DNA of 64,000 nucleotides from an uncultured Alphaproteobacteria bacterium (GTDB lineage: Bacteria; Pseudomonadota; Alphaproteobacteria; Micropepsales; Micropepsaceae). Location of the stretch: NCBI GenBank assembly GCA_902826695.1, contig CADEFU010000012.1:58745-122744 (forward strand), in the 5' to 3' direction. The position numbers and the translations under genes are program-made. Shown here piece by piece: positions 18,710 to 26,956 of this stretch (position 1 is its first letter; the number at the start of each line of letters is the position of its first letter). The notes below the pieces were generated by a model. It did no database searches. It had not been told where the DNA came from and saw only the letters and a program-made list of their open reading frames with translations.

Positions 18710-19573
18710 TCAGCGCTTGGGCTTGAGGCCGAGCCTGCCCGCGACCAACCGATCAACCGTCCGCTTCGGGAGCGTGTTCAACATCATGTTCAGGATCGGC
18801 TCGGGTGTGACGACGTAGCGAACTTTCGGTCGTGGCGTCGTCAGCGCGTGCTCGATCTTGCGGCCGATCAGCTCGGGCTTCAGGCCTTTCTTGCCCTGCT
18901 CCACGGCCAGTCCTTTGAGGCTCTCAAGCGATGCGGCGTAGGCGGTCTTGGCGTACGGCGTGGAATCGGTTTTGGCACCCTTGTCCCAGATAGCGGTTGC
19001 GACAGCACCGGGTGCGATTGAGATCACATCGATGCCGAACGGCACGAGCTCGCGGCGCAGTCCTTCGGTCAGCCCCTCAAGGCCGAACTTCGAAACGTTG
19101 TAAGGGGTGAGGAACGGCGTCGCGGTGCGCCCCCCAACGGAGGAGATGTTGATGATACGGCCGGGCTTGCCGGCGAGGCCCTCTTCGACACCGAGCAGCG
19201 GCGCGAAGGCTTGTGTCGCGATAACGACGCCGGTCAAGTTCACGTCCAGCTGTTTGCGGAATTCGTCAAGCGGGAGATAGAGCAGCGGCCCGACGATCGA
19301 TATGCCGGCGTTGTTGACGAGGCCGAACAGCTTTTGTCCGCTCAGGCTTGCGCGAACGGCGGCAACGGATGCCTTCACGGCCTTCTCATCGGTGACGTCG
19401 AAGATCAGCGGCGTGAAGTTCGCGCCCAACTCTGCCGAGATGCGCCGCGCATCGCCTTCATTGCGAACGCTGCCGAACACGCGGTAACCCGCTTGCGTCA
19501 GAACCTTCGCGGCGCCCCAACCAATGCCGGTGGAGACACCCGTAATCACCACGACCCGCTGCGTATTTGTCAT
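18710..19573 (-). CDS. Short-chain dehydrogenase/reductase
   Basis: The 287-residue protein starts at ATG 19573 behind GAGG. VVVITGVSTGIGWGAAKVL is the TGxxxGxG cofactor loop, LVNNAGI the NNAG motif, IINISSVGG the catalytic Ser and YNVSKFGLEGL the YxxxK pair, all in classical SDR order. Cytoplasmic NAD(P)-dependent oxidoreductase; substrate unknown. The C-terminus (KVRYVVTPEPILNMMLNTLPKRTVDRLV) resembles SDRs annotated as retinol or steroid dehydrogenase-like. It is divergent from the small gene at 19780. Confidence 0.92.
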   Translation of the reverse strand: MTNTQRVVVITGVSTGIGWGAAKVLTQAGYRVFGSVRNEGDARRISAELGANFTPLIFDVTDEKAVKASVAAVRASLSGQKLFGLVNNAGISIVGPLLYLPLDEFRKQLDVNLTGVVIATQAFAPLLGVEEGLAGKPGRIINISSVGGRTATPFLTPYNVSKFGLEGLTEGLRRELVPFGIDVISIAPGAVATAIWDKGAKTDSTPYAKTAYAASLESLKGLAVEQGKKGLKPELIGRKIEHALTTPRPKVRYVVTPEPILNMMLNTLPKRTVDRLVAGRLGLKPKR

Positions 19574-19779
19574 GTCTAGACCTCGTTCAGTTTCGGATAC
19601 GCGAAATGCATACACTGTCGCTGTCAGGATCGGCAGGCGCGCGTTCACCAATTGGCGGTGACTGAATGATTTGCTGCGACGCAGCAGGGGAAAACTCTTT
19701 GCCGGTCGTGCGTATAGGCCCGAGACTGTTCGATGGCGGGCGAATCGTAAGCGCGTCTTCGAGTTGGAGGGTTGAAGCA

Positions 19780-20079
19780 ATGGACATTGGTCTTCTGATT
19801 AACCTGATCAGCGGTGCGGTCGGCGGAAACGTCGCCGGCAAAGCGGTCAAGAGTCTTGATATGGGGACACTTTGGAATTCGGTCGCCGGCATCATCGGCG
19901 GCGGCTTGGGAGGGCAAATCCTCACACAGCTCGGTCTAGATCCTGGTGCTGCTGCGGCAGCAGCCACCGATAGCGGCGGTTTGGGCGCGATCGTGAGCCA
20001 GATCGGCGGCGGCGGCGTCGGCGGCGCAATCCTCTTGCTGATTGCGGGCTACGTCAAAAAGATGATGGCCAAAGCTTAA
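19780..20079 (+). CDS. Small Gly/Ala-rich membrane-associated protein
   Basis: A 99-residue protein starts at ATG 19780 with GGAGG nine bases upstream. It is rich in Gly and Ala, with repeated GG-x-GG segments (SGAVGGNVAG, GIIGGGLGGQIL, GGGGVGGAILLLIAGYVKKMM). Two stretches are hydrophobic enough to enter a membrane. Similar short proteins occur in alphaproteobacteria without known function. Its stop shares TTAA with the stop of the convergent ribB-like gene. Confidence 0.7.
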   Translation: MDIGLLINLISGAVGGNVAGKAVKSLDMGTLWNSVAGIIGGGLGGQILTQLGLDPGAAAAAATDSGGLGAIVSQIGGGGVGGAILLLIAGYVKKMMAKA

Positions 20080-21407
20080 GACAGGCTGGAAGGCGCCGGT
20101 ACATCGCCGGCGCCTTCCAACAATTCGGTTTCGGCGATTTCGATGCCGAAGCCCGAGAGCGCGACATAGCTTTGCGGCCGTGCAACGAGATTCTTGATCG
20201 AGAGCACGTTCAGATTTCGCAATATTTGCGCACCCAATCCGATTTCACGCCACCGTCTGTCGCGCTTGGCTTCGGCATTCTCAGGTTGTCCGCCGGGAAG
20301 CGGCAGCGTCGGAACGCCCGCAGCGCCATCTCGCAGATAGACCAGAACGCCCCTGCCCTCGCGTTGGAACCGGGCGAGCGCCAGGTTGACGAGGCGCGCG
20401 CCGCCAAACACGTCGTTGATGACTTGCGCGCGGTGCAAGCGCGCGGGCAAGCCGCGCCCGTTGCCGATTTCGCCGTACACGAATGCGAAGTGGTGAACAT
20501 CGTCGAAAGGCGTCGCGTAGGTGTACCCGGTGACCGGGCCAATCGCCGTTTCGACCGCGAACGTTGCAACTCGTTTGACCAAGCTCTCCCGCTCCTGCCG
20601 ATAAGCAATGAGATCGGCGACCGAGATGCGCTTGATCTTGTGACGGTGTGCGAAGGCTGCAACGGCAGTGCCCCGCATCACCGAACCGTCGTCGTTCGTG
20701 AGCTCCGCGAGCGCGCCGACCGCCGGAAGGCCGGCCAGGCGGCACAAGTCGACGCAAGCCTCCGTATGACCTGAGCGCATCAGAACGCCGCCTTCCTTGG
20801 CGATCAGCGGAAAGACATGCCCCGGGCGGACGAAATCAGCGGCGCCCATGTTCGCATTCGCAAGCGCGCGAACAGTGGCGGTTCGCTCGTCAGCTGAAAT
20901 CCCGGTCGTCAAGCCGTGGCGGACATCAACCGACACCGTGAAAGCGGTGCCGAGCGGTGCATCGTTGGCGACGACCATCGGATCGAGTCTTAGGCGACGC
21001 GCAGCGTCGGCGGACAACGGCGCGCACACGATACCCGACGTATGGCGAACCATAAACGCCATCTTCTCGGGTGTGCATTTCGAGGCCGCTACGAAGAGGT
21101 CGCCCTCGTTCTCGCGGTCGTCGTCGTCGGTGACAACCACAAATTCACCTCTTGCGAACGCCTCGATTGCCTCGGCGACCGACGACGGCTGCAACTCGCC
21201 TTCGCCAATATCCGAGAACGGAGAGATGAAGTCGTTCGGCGTGACCGCGCCACCCGTTTCCCGGAAGATCACCTCCGCGGTCTCACGCGAAAGCCACGCC
21301 GCTTCATTGTTGCAAAGCTGCGTAATCGCAGAGGGCGAGAGGCGGGTTCGACGGGCAAATTCGACACGCGACACGCTTTGGAGCGAGAGCCATTCGGTCA
21401 GTTTCAT
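20076..21407 (-). CDS. ribB: HTH-fused 3,4-dihydroxy-2-butanone 4-phosphate synthase with degenerate RibA domain
   Basis: A 443-residue protein is read from ATG 21407 (a TTG at 21443 would add 12 residues). Residues 1-63 form an XRE/YdaS-like helix-turn-helix (VEFARRTRLSPSAITQLCNNEAAWLSRETAEVIFRETG). Residues about 74-275 are RibB: TDDDDRENEGDLFVAA, RHTSGIVCAPL, HGLTTGISADERT, RPGHVFPLIA and RSGHTEACVDL are all present, so synthesis of dihydroxybutanone phosphate from ribulose 5-phosphate (riboflavin pathway) is likely. The C-terminal RibA-like part lacks the zinc cysteines of GTP cyclohydrolase II (ARLHRAQVINDVFGGARLVNLAL replaces the Cys-bearing loop), resembling RibBX proteins. The HTH could tie flavin status to transcription. 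Confidence 0.88.
   Translation of the reverse strand: MKLTEWLSLQSVSRVEFARRTRLSPSAITQLCNNEAAWLSRETAEVIFRETGGAVTPNDFISPFSDIGEGELQPSSVAEAIEAFARGEFVVVTDDDDRENEGDLFVAASKCTPEKMAFMVRHTSGIVCAPLSADAARRLRLDPMVVANDAPLGTAFTVSVDVRHGLTTGISADERTATVRALANANMGAADFVRPGHVFPLIAKEGGVLMRSGHTEACVDLCRLAGLPAVGALAELTNDDGSVMRGTAVAAFAHRHKIKRISVADLIAYRQERESLVKRVATFAVETAIGPVTGYTYATPFDDVHHFAFVYGEIGNGRGLPARLHRAQVINDVFGGARLVNLALARFQREGRGVLVYLRDGAAGVPTLPLPGGQPENAEAKRDRRWREIGLGAQILRNLNVLSIKNLVARPQSYVALSGFGIEIAETELLEGAGDVPAPSSLS
20088..20118. terminator. Perfect 12-bp stem-loop at a convergent gene end
   Basis: Arms 20088-20099 and 20107-20118 are exact reverse complements with a 7-nt loop. It lies just past the stop at 20079 and inside the last codons of the minus-strand ribB-like gene. 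No long T-run follows on either strand, so it may act as a Rho-assisted terminator or 3'-end stabiliser rather than a classical intrinsic terminator. Confidence 0.5.
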
Positions 21408-21553
21408 ACGGCCGATGATGCGCCCGCAATAGTTGGCGAACAAGGCGCCGACGGCCGCTGTTGCGAGGCCGGCTGCAGCTGCATTGAAAGTTGCCGTAGC
21501 GGCGGTCGTGCCCGCGGCTCGCGTAGTTCAGCGCCGGTGCACCCTGCGCCGCG

Positions 21554-21784
21554 CTAGATCGCGTAGTCGATTTCGAGCGGGAGCGGGCGGCGGCGGGTCA
21601 TCTGCGCATAGAGGGCTGCAACCGCGTTGCTGGCCGTTCGCGCAAACAGCGCAGGGACAATTGCGTGAATAATGCAAGCGAGGCCGGCTGCGATCATGAC
21701 TGCGCCGAATTGCGCGGCGGCGGTCATATGCTCGACGTAGGTTTCGCCGATGCTGTGCGGGTGTTTCAGGAAAACCTCGTACAT
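21554..21784 (-). CDS. DUF6356-family small membrane protein
   Basis: A 76-residue protein starts at ATG 21784. FLKHPHSIGETYVEHMTAAAQFGAVMIAAGLACIIHAIVPALFARTAS matches the DUF6356 family (FxKHPxSVGExYxEH, then a membrane helix and a HAxxPxLFxRTGS segment). One or two membrane helices are expected. The family has no known function. It is divergent from the endonuclease I gene. Confidence 0.82.
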   Translation of the reverse strand: MYEVFLKHPHSIGETYVEHMTAAAQFGAVMIAAGLACIIHAIVPALFARTASNAVAALYAQMTRRRPLPLEIDYAI

Positions 21785-21915
21785 CTGCGACCCCTTGTCG
21801 ATACGGTGCGTTGCGGCACGTGAAATTGCCCACCCCAGCACGTCAAATCAAGCGCTGTGTGCGCGACTGCGACTCTAGAATCCGCCTGTCACTGTGATTC
21901 GATCTGGGGGATCTA

Positions 21916-22752
21916 ATGGTGCAGTCATTTCGCTTAATGTTTGCGACCGGTCTAGCGTTCTTGCTGGCTGCTTGCGGTACGACCACCACCGAACGCACGT
22001 TCTTGCCGCGCGAAGCCGCGCCGCCGTTGGTGTTGAACGAGAGCCAGGCTTGGGAACGGCTTGCCGAGTTGCCGTGGCCGCAAGGTGGGCAGCGGACCTA
22101 TCAGAGCTATGACGAAGCGCGGCGTGTGTTTTGGAAGAAGCTTTATCCCGACGGCGGGACGGAGCTCTATTGCGGCGCTAGCTTCGACGGCGCGCGGCAC
22201 GCTTCGGCCAATGAGGCCTTGTCGGTGGAGCATGTGTATCCGGCCGATACGATTGCCGAGACGGAGCCGAGCTGCACGAACCGTTCGTGCTCGGTCACGC
22301 GCGTGCAACGGGCAATGGCCGATATGCAGAACCTCTGGCCCGCGTTTCAGCGGGTAAACTCCAGCCGGTCAAACCTGCGCTATGGCGTTCTGCCGGAGAG
22401 CACGCAGCCGCGGTTCGCGGATTTCTGTCCGACGTACCGGCGCGGCGTCGGCTCGCAGGCGGTGGTCGAGCCGCGGGACGACGTGAAGGGCGATGTGGCG
22501 CGGTCTCTCGTCTATATGCACTTCGTTTACGGGCTGCCGCTCGAGAACGCCGTGAACGATAAACACCTGCTCTTGGGTTGGATGCAGATCGATCCGCCGG
22601 ATGCCGAAGAGATGCGCCGCAACGCGACGATCGACGCGCTGCAGGGCACGCCGAACCCGCTGCTGATGGACGCGTTCATGAGCTTTAATGGCGTGGCGCC
22701 GTGGGTGTCGGCGGGGGTGAACATCCCTTCGCCCGACATTCCAATGAATTAG
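21916..22752 (+). CDS. Endonuclease I-family lipoprotein
   Basis: The 278-residue protein has a lipoprotein signal peptide with lipobox LLAAC (acylated Cys about residue 20). The C-terminal part is endonuclease I (EndA/NucM, PF04231): LSVEHVYPADTIAE supplies the His of the beta-beta-alpha-metal site and MADMQNLWPAFQRVNSSRSNLRYG the conserved Asn-rich segment. Family members degrade DNA non-specifically in the periplasm or outside. Several Cys pairs may form disulfides. The start is ATG 21916 behind GGGGGATC. Tethering by a lipid anchor would place the nuclease at the envelope. Confidence 0.88.
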   Translation: MVQSFRLMFATGLAFLLAACGTTTTERTFLPREAAPPLVLNESQAWERLAELPWPQGGQRTYQSYDEARRVFWKKLYPDGGTELYCGASFDGARHASANEALSVEHVYPADTIAETEPSCTNRSCSVTRVQRAMADMQNLWPAFQRVNSSRSNLRYGVLPESTQPRFADFCPTYRRGVGSQAVVEPRDDVKGDVARSLVYMHFVYGLPLENAVNDKHLLLGWMQIDPPDAEEMRRNATIDALQGTPNPLLMDAFMSFNGVAPWVSAGVNIPSPDIPMN

Positions 22753-22782
22753 CGGTTGATCTCGCATCAGCGGCTTAACTGA

Positions 22783-22803
22783 TTCGCAAGCATGTTTTGC
22801 GAA
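22783..22803. promoter_or_regulatory. Inverted repeat in the outer-membrane protein leader region
   Basis: TTCGCAA (22783-22789) and TTGCGAA (22797-22803) are a perfect 7-bp inverted repeat with a 7-bp spacer, 65 bp before the ATG at 22868. TTAACTG occurs on both sides (22775 and 22808); the right one forms TTAA-N7-TTCA, one base off a CtrA box. It may be an operator or an mRNA hairpin. Confidence 0.35.
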
Positions 22804-22867
22804 AAGGTTAACTGCGCGTTCAGCTCTTCAAGGTGGGGGGGCGTGAGGCGCTTTTGAGGAGAACTGC

Positions 22868-23572
22868 ATGAAAACACGAATGACACTACTTGCATCGACC
22901 GCGGCGGCCGTTCTGTTTGCGGCTGCACCGGCTCAGGCCGCAAGCAACTGGTATGTCAGCGTCTTTGGTGGCGCGAACTGGGCGGACGACAACACCGTCT
23001 CGGTCGCAACATCGACGACATCTTCAGCGGACACGCTGAGCTGGGCAACCGATCCCGACACCGGCTTCATCGTCGGCGGCGCGATCGGTATGAGCTTCGG
23101 CCATATGGTCTCGGGCTTGCGGGGCGAAGTGGAAGTTGCTTATCGCCAAAGTAAGCTCGATGGCATTTGGACCACCAACGTTGGGACACCGACGAATGTC
23201 TCCAGCGGAACGATCGATGCCGACCATTCGACGTTCTCCGTGATGGCGAACGTTTGGTACGACTTCGATCTGGGCGGCGTTAGCCCCTATATCGGAGGCG
23301 GCATCGGCTGGGCCGAAACGGAGATCGACGGACAGCTTGTCGGCGATCCGGTTGGCGATGGTCCGTTTGACTTCTCGGACAACGGCTTTGCTTGGCAGCT
23401 CGGCGCCGGCATCAACTTCGACATATCGCCAAACGTCAAACTTGGCGTTGGGTACAGATATTTCGAAGGACCTGATGTCACGATCAACTCGCTGCACCCG
23501 CTGAACTCAGCCGTCGCGGACATCGACAACACAAACCACACCGCGCTCGTCAACTTGACCTTCGGCATGTAG
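22868..23572 (+). CDS. Outer-membrane beta-barrel protein
   Basis: The 234-residue protein has a signal peptide (MTLLASTAAAVLFAAAPAQAA). The mature part alternates hydrophobic and polar residues in strand-length segments (SNWYVSVFGGANWADD, GFIVGGAIGMSFG, LRGEVEVAYRQSKLDG, FSVMANVWYDFD, VSPYIGGGIGWAETEI, VKLGVGYRYFEGPD, HTALVNLTFGM). This matches 8-stranded OmpA-like/Omp25-type barrels of alphaproteobacteria. It is followed by a clear terminator at 23591. Abundant monocistronic expression is likely. Confidence 0.9.
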   Translation: MKTRMTLLASTAAAVLFAAAPAQAASNWYVSVFGGANWADDNTVSVATSTTSSADTLSWATDPDTGFIVGGAIGMSFGHMVSGLRGEVEVAYRQSKLDGIWTTNVGTPTNVSSGTIDADHSTFSVMANVWYDFDLGGVSPYIGGGIGWAETEIDGQLVGDPVGDGPFDFSDNGFAWQLGAGINFDISPNVKLGVGYRYFEGPDVTINSLHPLNSAVADIDNTNHTALVNLTFGM

Positions 23573-23590
23573 GCCCCAGACTTGTTGAAG

Positions 23591-23624
23591 GCCGCTGCCG
23601 GCGGTGGGCCGGCGGCGGCTTTTC
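23591..23624 (+). terminator. Intrinsic terminator after the outer-membrane protein
   Basis: Arms 23591-23602 and 23608-23619 pair at 11 of 12 positions around a 5-nt loop, followed by TTTTCTATTT. Position 19 bp after the stop fits a Rho-independent terminator. Confidence 0.85.
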
Positions 23625-23729
23625 TATTTCGTAGCCCAATCTTAGGGCGATCGGCGGATCATATGGTCAGCTCGCGGCGCGGCTGCTATGTGTGTCGAAT
23701 GCATCAGCTTTGCGCGGAGTTGCACGGAC

Positions 23730-24329
23730 ATGCCGTGGCCTGAACCTGTCACCTTGCGAGGGCGTCACGCAACGCTTGAGCCGCTCAAGACCACCCATCA
23801 CGACGGTATGGTGACGGCGACGCGTGACGGGGAGATTTGGAAGCTCTGGTACACGAGCGTGCCATCGCCTGAAGGGATGGCGGATGAGATCGCGCGACGG
23901 CTCGACCTGCAAGCGAAGGGGTCGATGCTGCCGTTTGCCGTGCTCGACGCCGATGGACGCGCAGCAGGGATGACGACGTTCATGAACATCGACCCGGTTC
24001 ATAAGCGGATCGAAGTCGGTTCCACTTGGTATGCAAAGCGCGTGCAACGGTCGGCGTTGAATACCGAGTGCAAACTGATGCTGATGACCCACGCGTTCGA
24101 GACGCTTGGCTGCATCGCGGTCGAGTATCGAACGTCGTTCTTCAACCAGCAGAGCCGGCGGGCGATCGAGCGCTTGGGGGCTAAACTCGACGGGATTCTG
24201 CGCAACCACCAGCGGTACAGCGATGGGTCGTTGCGCGATACGTGCGTGTACTCCATCATTGCCAGCGAATGGCCGGCCGTGAAGGCCCATCTGACATTCA
24301 AACTGGCGCAAGGACAGCTTGGCACATGA
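23730..24329 (+). CDS. GNAT N-acetyltransferase, RimJ/RimL-like
   Basis: A 199-residue protein starts at ATG 23730; the upstream in-frame extension is unconserved in character. VTLRGRHATLEPLKTTHHDGM is the usual beginning of RimJ/RimL-type proteins, GMTTFMNIDPVHKRIEVGSTWYA gives the central strands, and TECKLMLMTHAFETLGCIAVEYRTSFFNQQSRRAIERLGAKLDGILRNH the acetyl-CoA and C-terminal segments. Cytoplasmic. Its stop overlaps the chorismate mutase start (ATGA), so the two are translationally coupled. Confidence 0.9.
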   Translation: MPWPEPVTLRGRHATLEPLKTTHHDGMVTATRDGEIWKLWYTSVPSPEGMADEIARRLDLQAKGSMLPFAVLDADGRAAGMTTFMNIDPVHKRIEVGSTWYAKRVQRSALNTECKLMLMTHAFETLGCIAVEYRTSFFNQQSRRAIERLGAKLDGILRNHQRYSDGSLRDTCVYSIIASEWPAVKAHLTFKLAQGQLGT

Positions 24330-24628
24330 CGGACTCAGCGACGCAAGGCGAACTGCAGCGGTTGCGGGATTCGATCGACAATATTGACGCCGCACTGATC
24401 CATCTTCTGGCCGAGCGCTTTAAGTGCACGCAGCAGGTCGGTGCGCTCAAAGCCAAGGCCGGGATGCCGCCGGCAGATCCGACTCGCGAGGGCGCGCAGA
24501 TCGCGCGGTTGAGGAAGCTTGCAGAGACGGCGAAGCTGGACCCCGAGTTCGCGGAGAAGTTCTTGAACTTCATCGTGACGGAGGTCATCCGCCATCACAT
24601 GGCTCATCGCGACGGGTTGAAGAAGTAA
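24326..24628 (+). CDS. Monofunctional chorismate mutase (AroQ type)
   Basis: A 100-residue all-helical protein overlaps the preceding gene by ATGA. LQRLRDSIDNIDAALIHLLAERFKCTQQVGALKAKAGMPPADPTREGAQIARLRKLA is the AroQ pattern with the basic residues and the D-x2-R-E set that bind chorismate. It converts chorismate to prephenate for Phe/Tyr synthesis. No fused dehydratase or dehydrogenase domain is present. The association with an acetyltransferase is unusual; an alternative is a salicylate-type pyruvate lyase, which shares this fold. Confidence 0.9.
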   Translation: MTDSATQGELQRLRDSIDNIDAALIHLLAERFKCTQQVGALKAKAGMPPADPTREGAQIARLRKLAETAKLDPEFAEKFLNFIVTEVIRHHMAHRDGLKK

Positions 24629-24645
24629 ACGGATTCTGAACGCAA

Positions 24646-24667
24646 CCGTTCGAATTGCCCCGAACGG
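24646..24667 (+). terminator. Hairpin after chorismate mutase
   Basis: CCGTTCG (24646-24652) and CGAACGG (24661-24667) are a perfect 7-bp stem with an 8-nt loop, 18 bp past the stop; CCGTTTTCC follows shortly. Probably a weak terminator between chorismate mutase and the TraB/GumN gene. Confidence 0.55.
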
Positions 24668-24729
24668 CGTCACCGTTTTCCAAATGATTGTTGCGATCAT
24701 CGGCGGTTACCTAAAAGGGGTGCGCCGCT

Positions 24730-25626
24730 GTGATCTTCCTTCGCGCTGCAGTTTTTTTCGTCGCGGCCGCCTTCGGTGCGCCGGAGGTTGTCGCGGCGCC
24801 AGACGCGCCGGTGAAAGCGCCCGCCATGTGGCGGATCACGGACGGCGACTCGACGATCTATCTCTTCGGCACGTTCCATGCCTTGCCGAAAGGCGTCGAC
24901 TGGAAGACGGCGGCGTTCGATGCGGCGATGGCCGAATGCAAGATCACCGCGATCGAGACCGACACGGAGAGTGCTTACGCGCGGTCGTCTATGGCGGGCA
25001 TGCTGCTTGAGCACGGACTCAATCCGTCGTGGCAGACGCTGCGCGGTGTGCTCGGCGGCGAGCGCTACGGCAAGCTGGCAGCGGTCGCCAAGAAGCATGG
25101 CATACCGATGGAGCGCATGACGCGCTTCCGGCCTTGGCTTGCGACGCTGACGCTTTCGTCCCATGTCGCGCAGGCAGCGGGATTCGACGGAGAACTCGGT
25201 GTCGAGCGGATAGTTATCCCGATTGCGCGCGAGCAGAAGGACAAGATTTTGACACTGGAAACGCCGGAGGCGCAGATCAAGGCGCTTGCGACGCTTGATG
25301 GGCCTGAGTTGCTCGATAATTTCGACATTGCGATTGAGGACCTGGTGGATTTCAACGGCAAGATTCAGCCGCAGCTCACAGCATGGCGAACCGGCGACAT
25401 CGAAACGCTCGACAAACTCGGCGCGGCGCCGATGCGCCGCACTGCGCCGGCCGCGTACCGCGCGCTCCTTGTCAACCGCAACGCCAACTGGGTGCCGCGC
25501 ATCGAGAAGTGGCTGAAGGGTAAGGACAACTACTTCGTTGCGGTGGGCGCCGCGCATCTTGCGGGACCGGACAGCGTCATCGTGATGCTCGAGAAGAAAG
25601 GCATCAAGGCGCAGCGGGTGCAGTAG
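24730..25626 (+). CDS. TraB/GumN-family protein
   Basis: The 298-residue protein starts at GTG 24730 behind AAGGGG. A signal peptide (FLRAAVFFVAAAFGAPEVVAA) precedes MWRITDGDSTIYLFGTFHALPKGVDWKT, the signature of the TraB/GumN (Tiki-related) family with its GxxH motif. A second conserved region near the end (YFVAVGAAHLAGPDSVIVMLEKKGI) holds the GxxHxxG-type element. Related eukaryotic Tiki proteins are metalloproteases; bacterial function is unsettled. Predicted to be exported. Confidence 0.9.
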   Translation: MIFLRAAVFFVAAAFGAPEVVAAPDAPVKAPAMWRITDGDSTIYLFGTFHALPKGVDWKTAAFDAAMAECKITAIETDTESAYARSSMAGMLLEHGLNPSWQTLRGVLGGERYGKLAAVAKKHGIPMERMTRFRPWLATLTLSSHVAQAAGFDGELGVERIVIPIAREQKDKILTLETPEAQIKALATLDGPELLDNFDIAIEDLVDFNGKIQPQLTAWRTGDIETLDKLGAAPMRRTAPAAYRALLVNRNANWVPRIEKWLKGKDNYFVAVGAAHLAGPDSVIVMLEKKGIKAQRVQ

Positions 25627-25632
25627 CGGCGC

Positions 25633-25884
25633 TTAGTTCGCCATCCCGATCCTCAGCCAGTTCGACCCGCACTTGCGGCACTTGAGGTGTTCGGCGACGC
25701 CTTCGATCCGCGTGTTGCGGAGCCTGGCGAAGGTGCGGCGCAGGTCGTGCGGTTTCCAGATGCGAAAGTTCGGGCAGGCGTCGCACATGACCACCAGGTT
25801 TTGGCGGCGCTCGATGATTTCCCACATGCGCAGGCCTTGCAGCTGCGTCTCGATCCGGTAGCGGGCGCGGTTTGGCTCGGGCAT
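25633..25884 (-). CDS. Small zinc-ribbon-like protein
   Basis: An 83-residue protein starts at ATG 25884. Two CxxC pairs (CDACPNF and CRKCGSNW) separated by about 35 residues, with basic segments between (KPHDLRRTFARLRNTR), suggest a zinc ribbon that binds nucleic acid or protein. No strong ribosome binding site is visible. It is divergent from the gene at 25937 with a 52-bp interval. Function not recognised. Confidence 0.65.
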   Translation of the reverse strand: MPEPNRARYRIETQLQGLRMWEIIERRQNLVVMCDACPNFRIWKPHDLRRTFARLRNTRIEGVAEHLKCRKCGSNWLRIGMAN

Positions 25885-25936
25885 TGACAGACTGGAACAA
25901 ATCAGGAACGATAAGGCAAGACTCACCCCCATCGAA

Positions 25937-26293
25937 ATGGCTGACCGAATGACCGTGATTTTGTGGAAAGCGCACCACCCAGACCGACACGAAAAAGCTG
26001 CAACGCGCGAGACGCAGCGCTTGGCTCAGAAACTGGTCGGCGGTCGTTCGGGCAAGGACGCGCTGATGCCGCTGGTGCGGGAGCGCGCGGCTTCGGGGCA
26101 GTACGCGGGTTGGGCGGAAATCCTGCATGCGCTCGAGCTTGAGGACATCGACGTCTCGACGCTGCGCATCTGGGGCACAAGGAAGGACAAGGACGAGATC
26201 GACCGGATGTGCGGCCGTGGACGCGGGGCCGGATCACGGCTCGGTTCCAGGCGCTTTCGCTTGCGCAAGGTGGAACAACCTCAGCAGGGTTGA
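25937..26293 (+). CDS. Small basic hypothetical protein
   Basis: A 118-residue protein, start ATG 25937 (ATG 25949 also possible). The central AGWAEILHALELEDIDVSTLRIWGTRKDKDEIDRMC is helical and may hold a DNA-binding-like helical pair; the C-terminus is Arg/Gly-rich and basic (GRGRGAGSRLGSRRFRLRK), suggesting nucleic-acid contact. No family recognised. It is divergent from the zinc-ribbon gene. Confidence 0.55.
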   Translation: MADRMTVILWKAHHPDRHEKAATRETQRLAQKLVGGRSGKDALMPLVRERAASGQYAGWAEILHALELEDIDVSTLRIWGTRKDKDEIDRMCGRGRGAGSRLGSRRFRLRKVEQPQQG

Positions 26294-26344
26294 TACGGCG
26301 GACCGAAACGGACAGGCTCGAACACGCGACGGCGCGGAGGGCTT

Positions 26345-26956
26345 ATGACGATCAAGATCTGGAATTTTCCTAGAGGGGCGCGCGGCGTTCGGCTGTTTTG
26401 GCAGTGCGAAGAGATGGGGCTGCCCTATGAAGCAGCGGCCGTGACGTTTCCGCCGAGCGATGCGTATCGCGCGTTGAACCCGCTCGGGAACGTGCCTTAC
26501 CTCGAAGACGGCGACGTGAAGATCGGCGAGTCGGTCGCGATCATGCTCTATCTGGCGGAGCGTTATGGCCCGACGCCTTTGTTGCCCAAGGAAGATCCGG
26601 CGCGTCTTGCACGCGTGCTGCACCTGACCGTGTTCAGCGAGGCGTCGTTGGGCGCCTTCGTCAACACACTCTTGATGGCAAAGTTCGGTGCGCCCGAAGC
26701 GGACAAGCAGAACTGGTCGGCGCGCGCGCAGGACGGGCGCATCGATCAATTCGTCGGCTTCGCCGCGGCCCAGTTGGGCGGCAATGCCTATCTCGCCGGG
26801 CCGTCGCTTACACTTGCCGACATTGCGATCAGCACGTCGCTTGCCGTTGCGACCGGGGCTTTGGGCAAGGTTCTGCCGGCATCGCTTGTTGCCTATCAAG
26901 AGCGGCTGCAGGCCTTGCCCACCTATCAGCGCGCGAAAGAGAAGCAGCAACGATGA
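26345..26956 (+). CDS. Glutathione S-transferase family protein
   Basis: The 203-residue protein starts at ATG 26345 behind GGAGGG. The N-terminal thioredoxin-like domain (1-80) has NFPRGARGVRLFWQCEEMGLPYEAAAV and the cis-Pro/GSH segment NPLGNVPYLEDGDVKIGESVAIMLYLAERYG. The C-terminal helical domain (90-200) carries AYLAGPSLTLADIAISTSLAVATG with the N-capping box. It should conjugate or reduce substrates with glutathione in the cytoplasm. Coupled (ATGA) to the DUF1801 gene. Confidence 0.92.
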   Translation: MTIKIWNFPRGARGVRLFWQCEEMGLPYEAAAVTFPPSDAYRALNPLGNVPYLEDGDVKIGESVAIMLYLAERYGPTPLLPKEDPARLARVLHLTVFSEASLGAFVNTLLMAKFGAPEADKQNWSARAQDGRIDQFVGFAAAQLGGNAYLAGPSLTLADIAISTSLAVATGALGKVLPASLVAYQERLQALPTYQRAKEKQQR

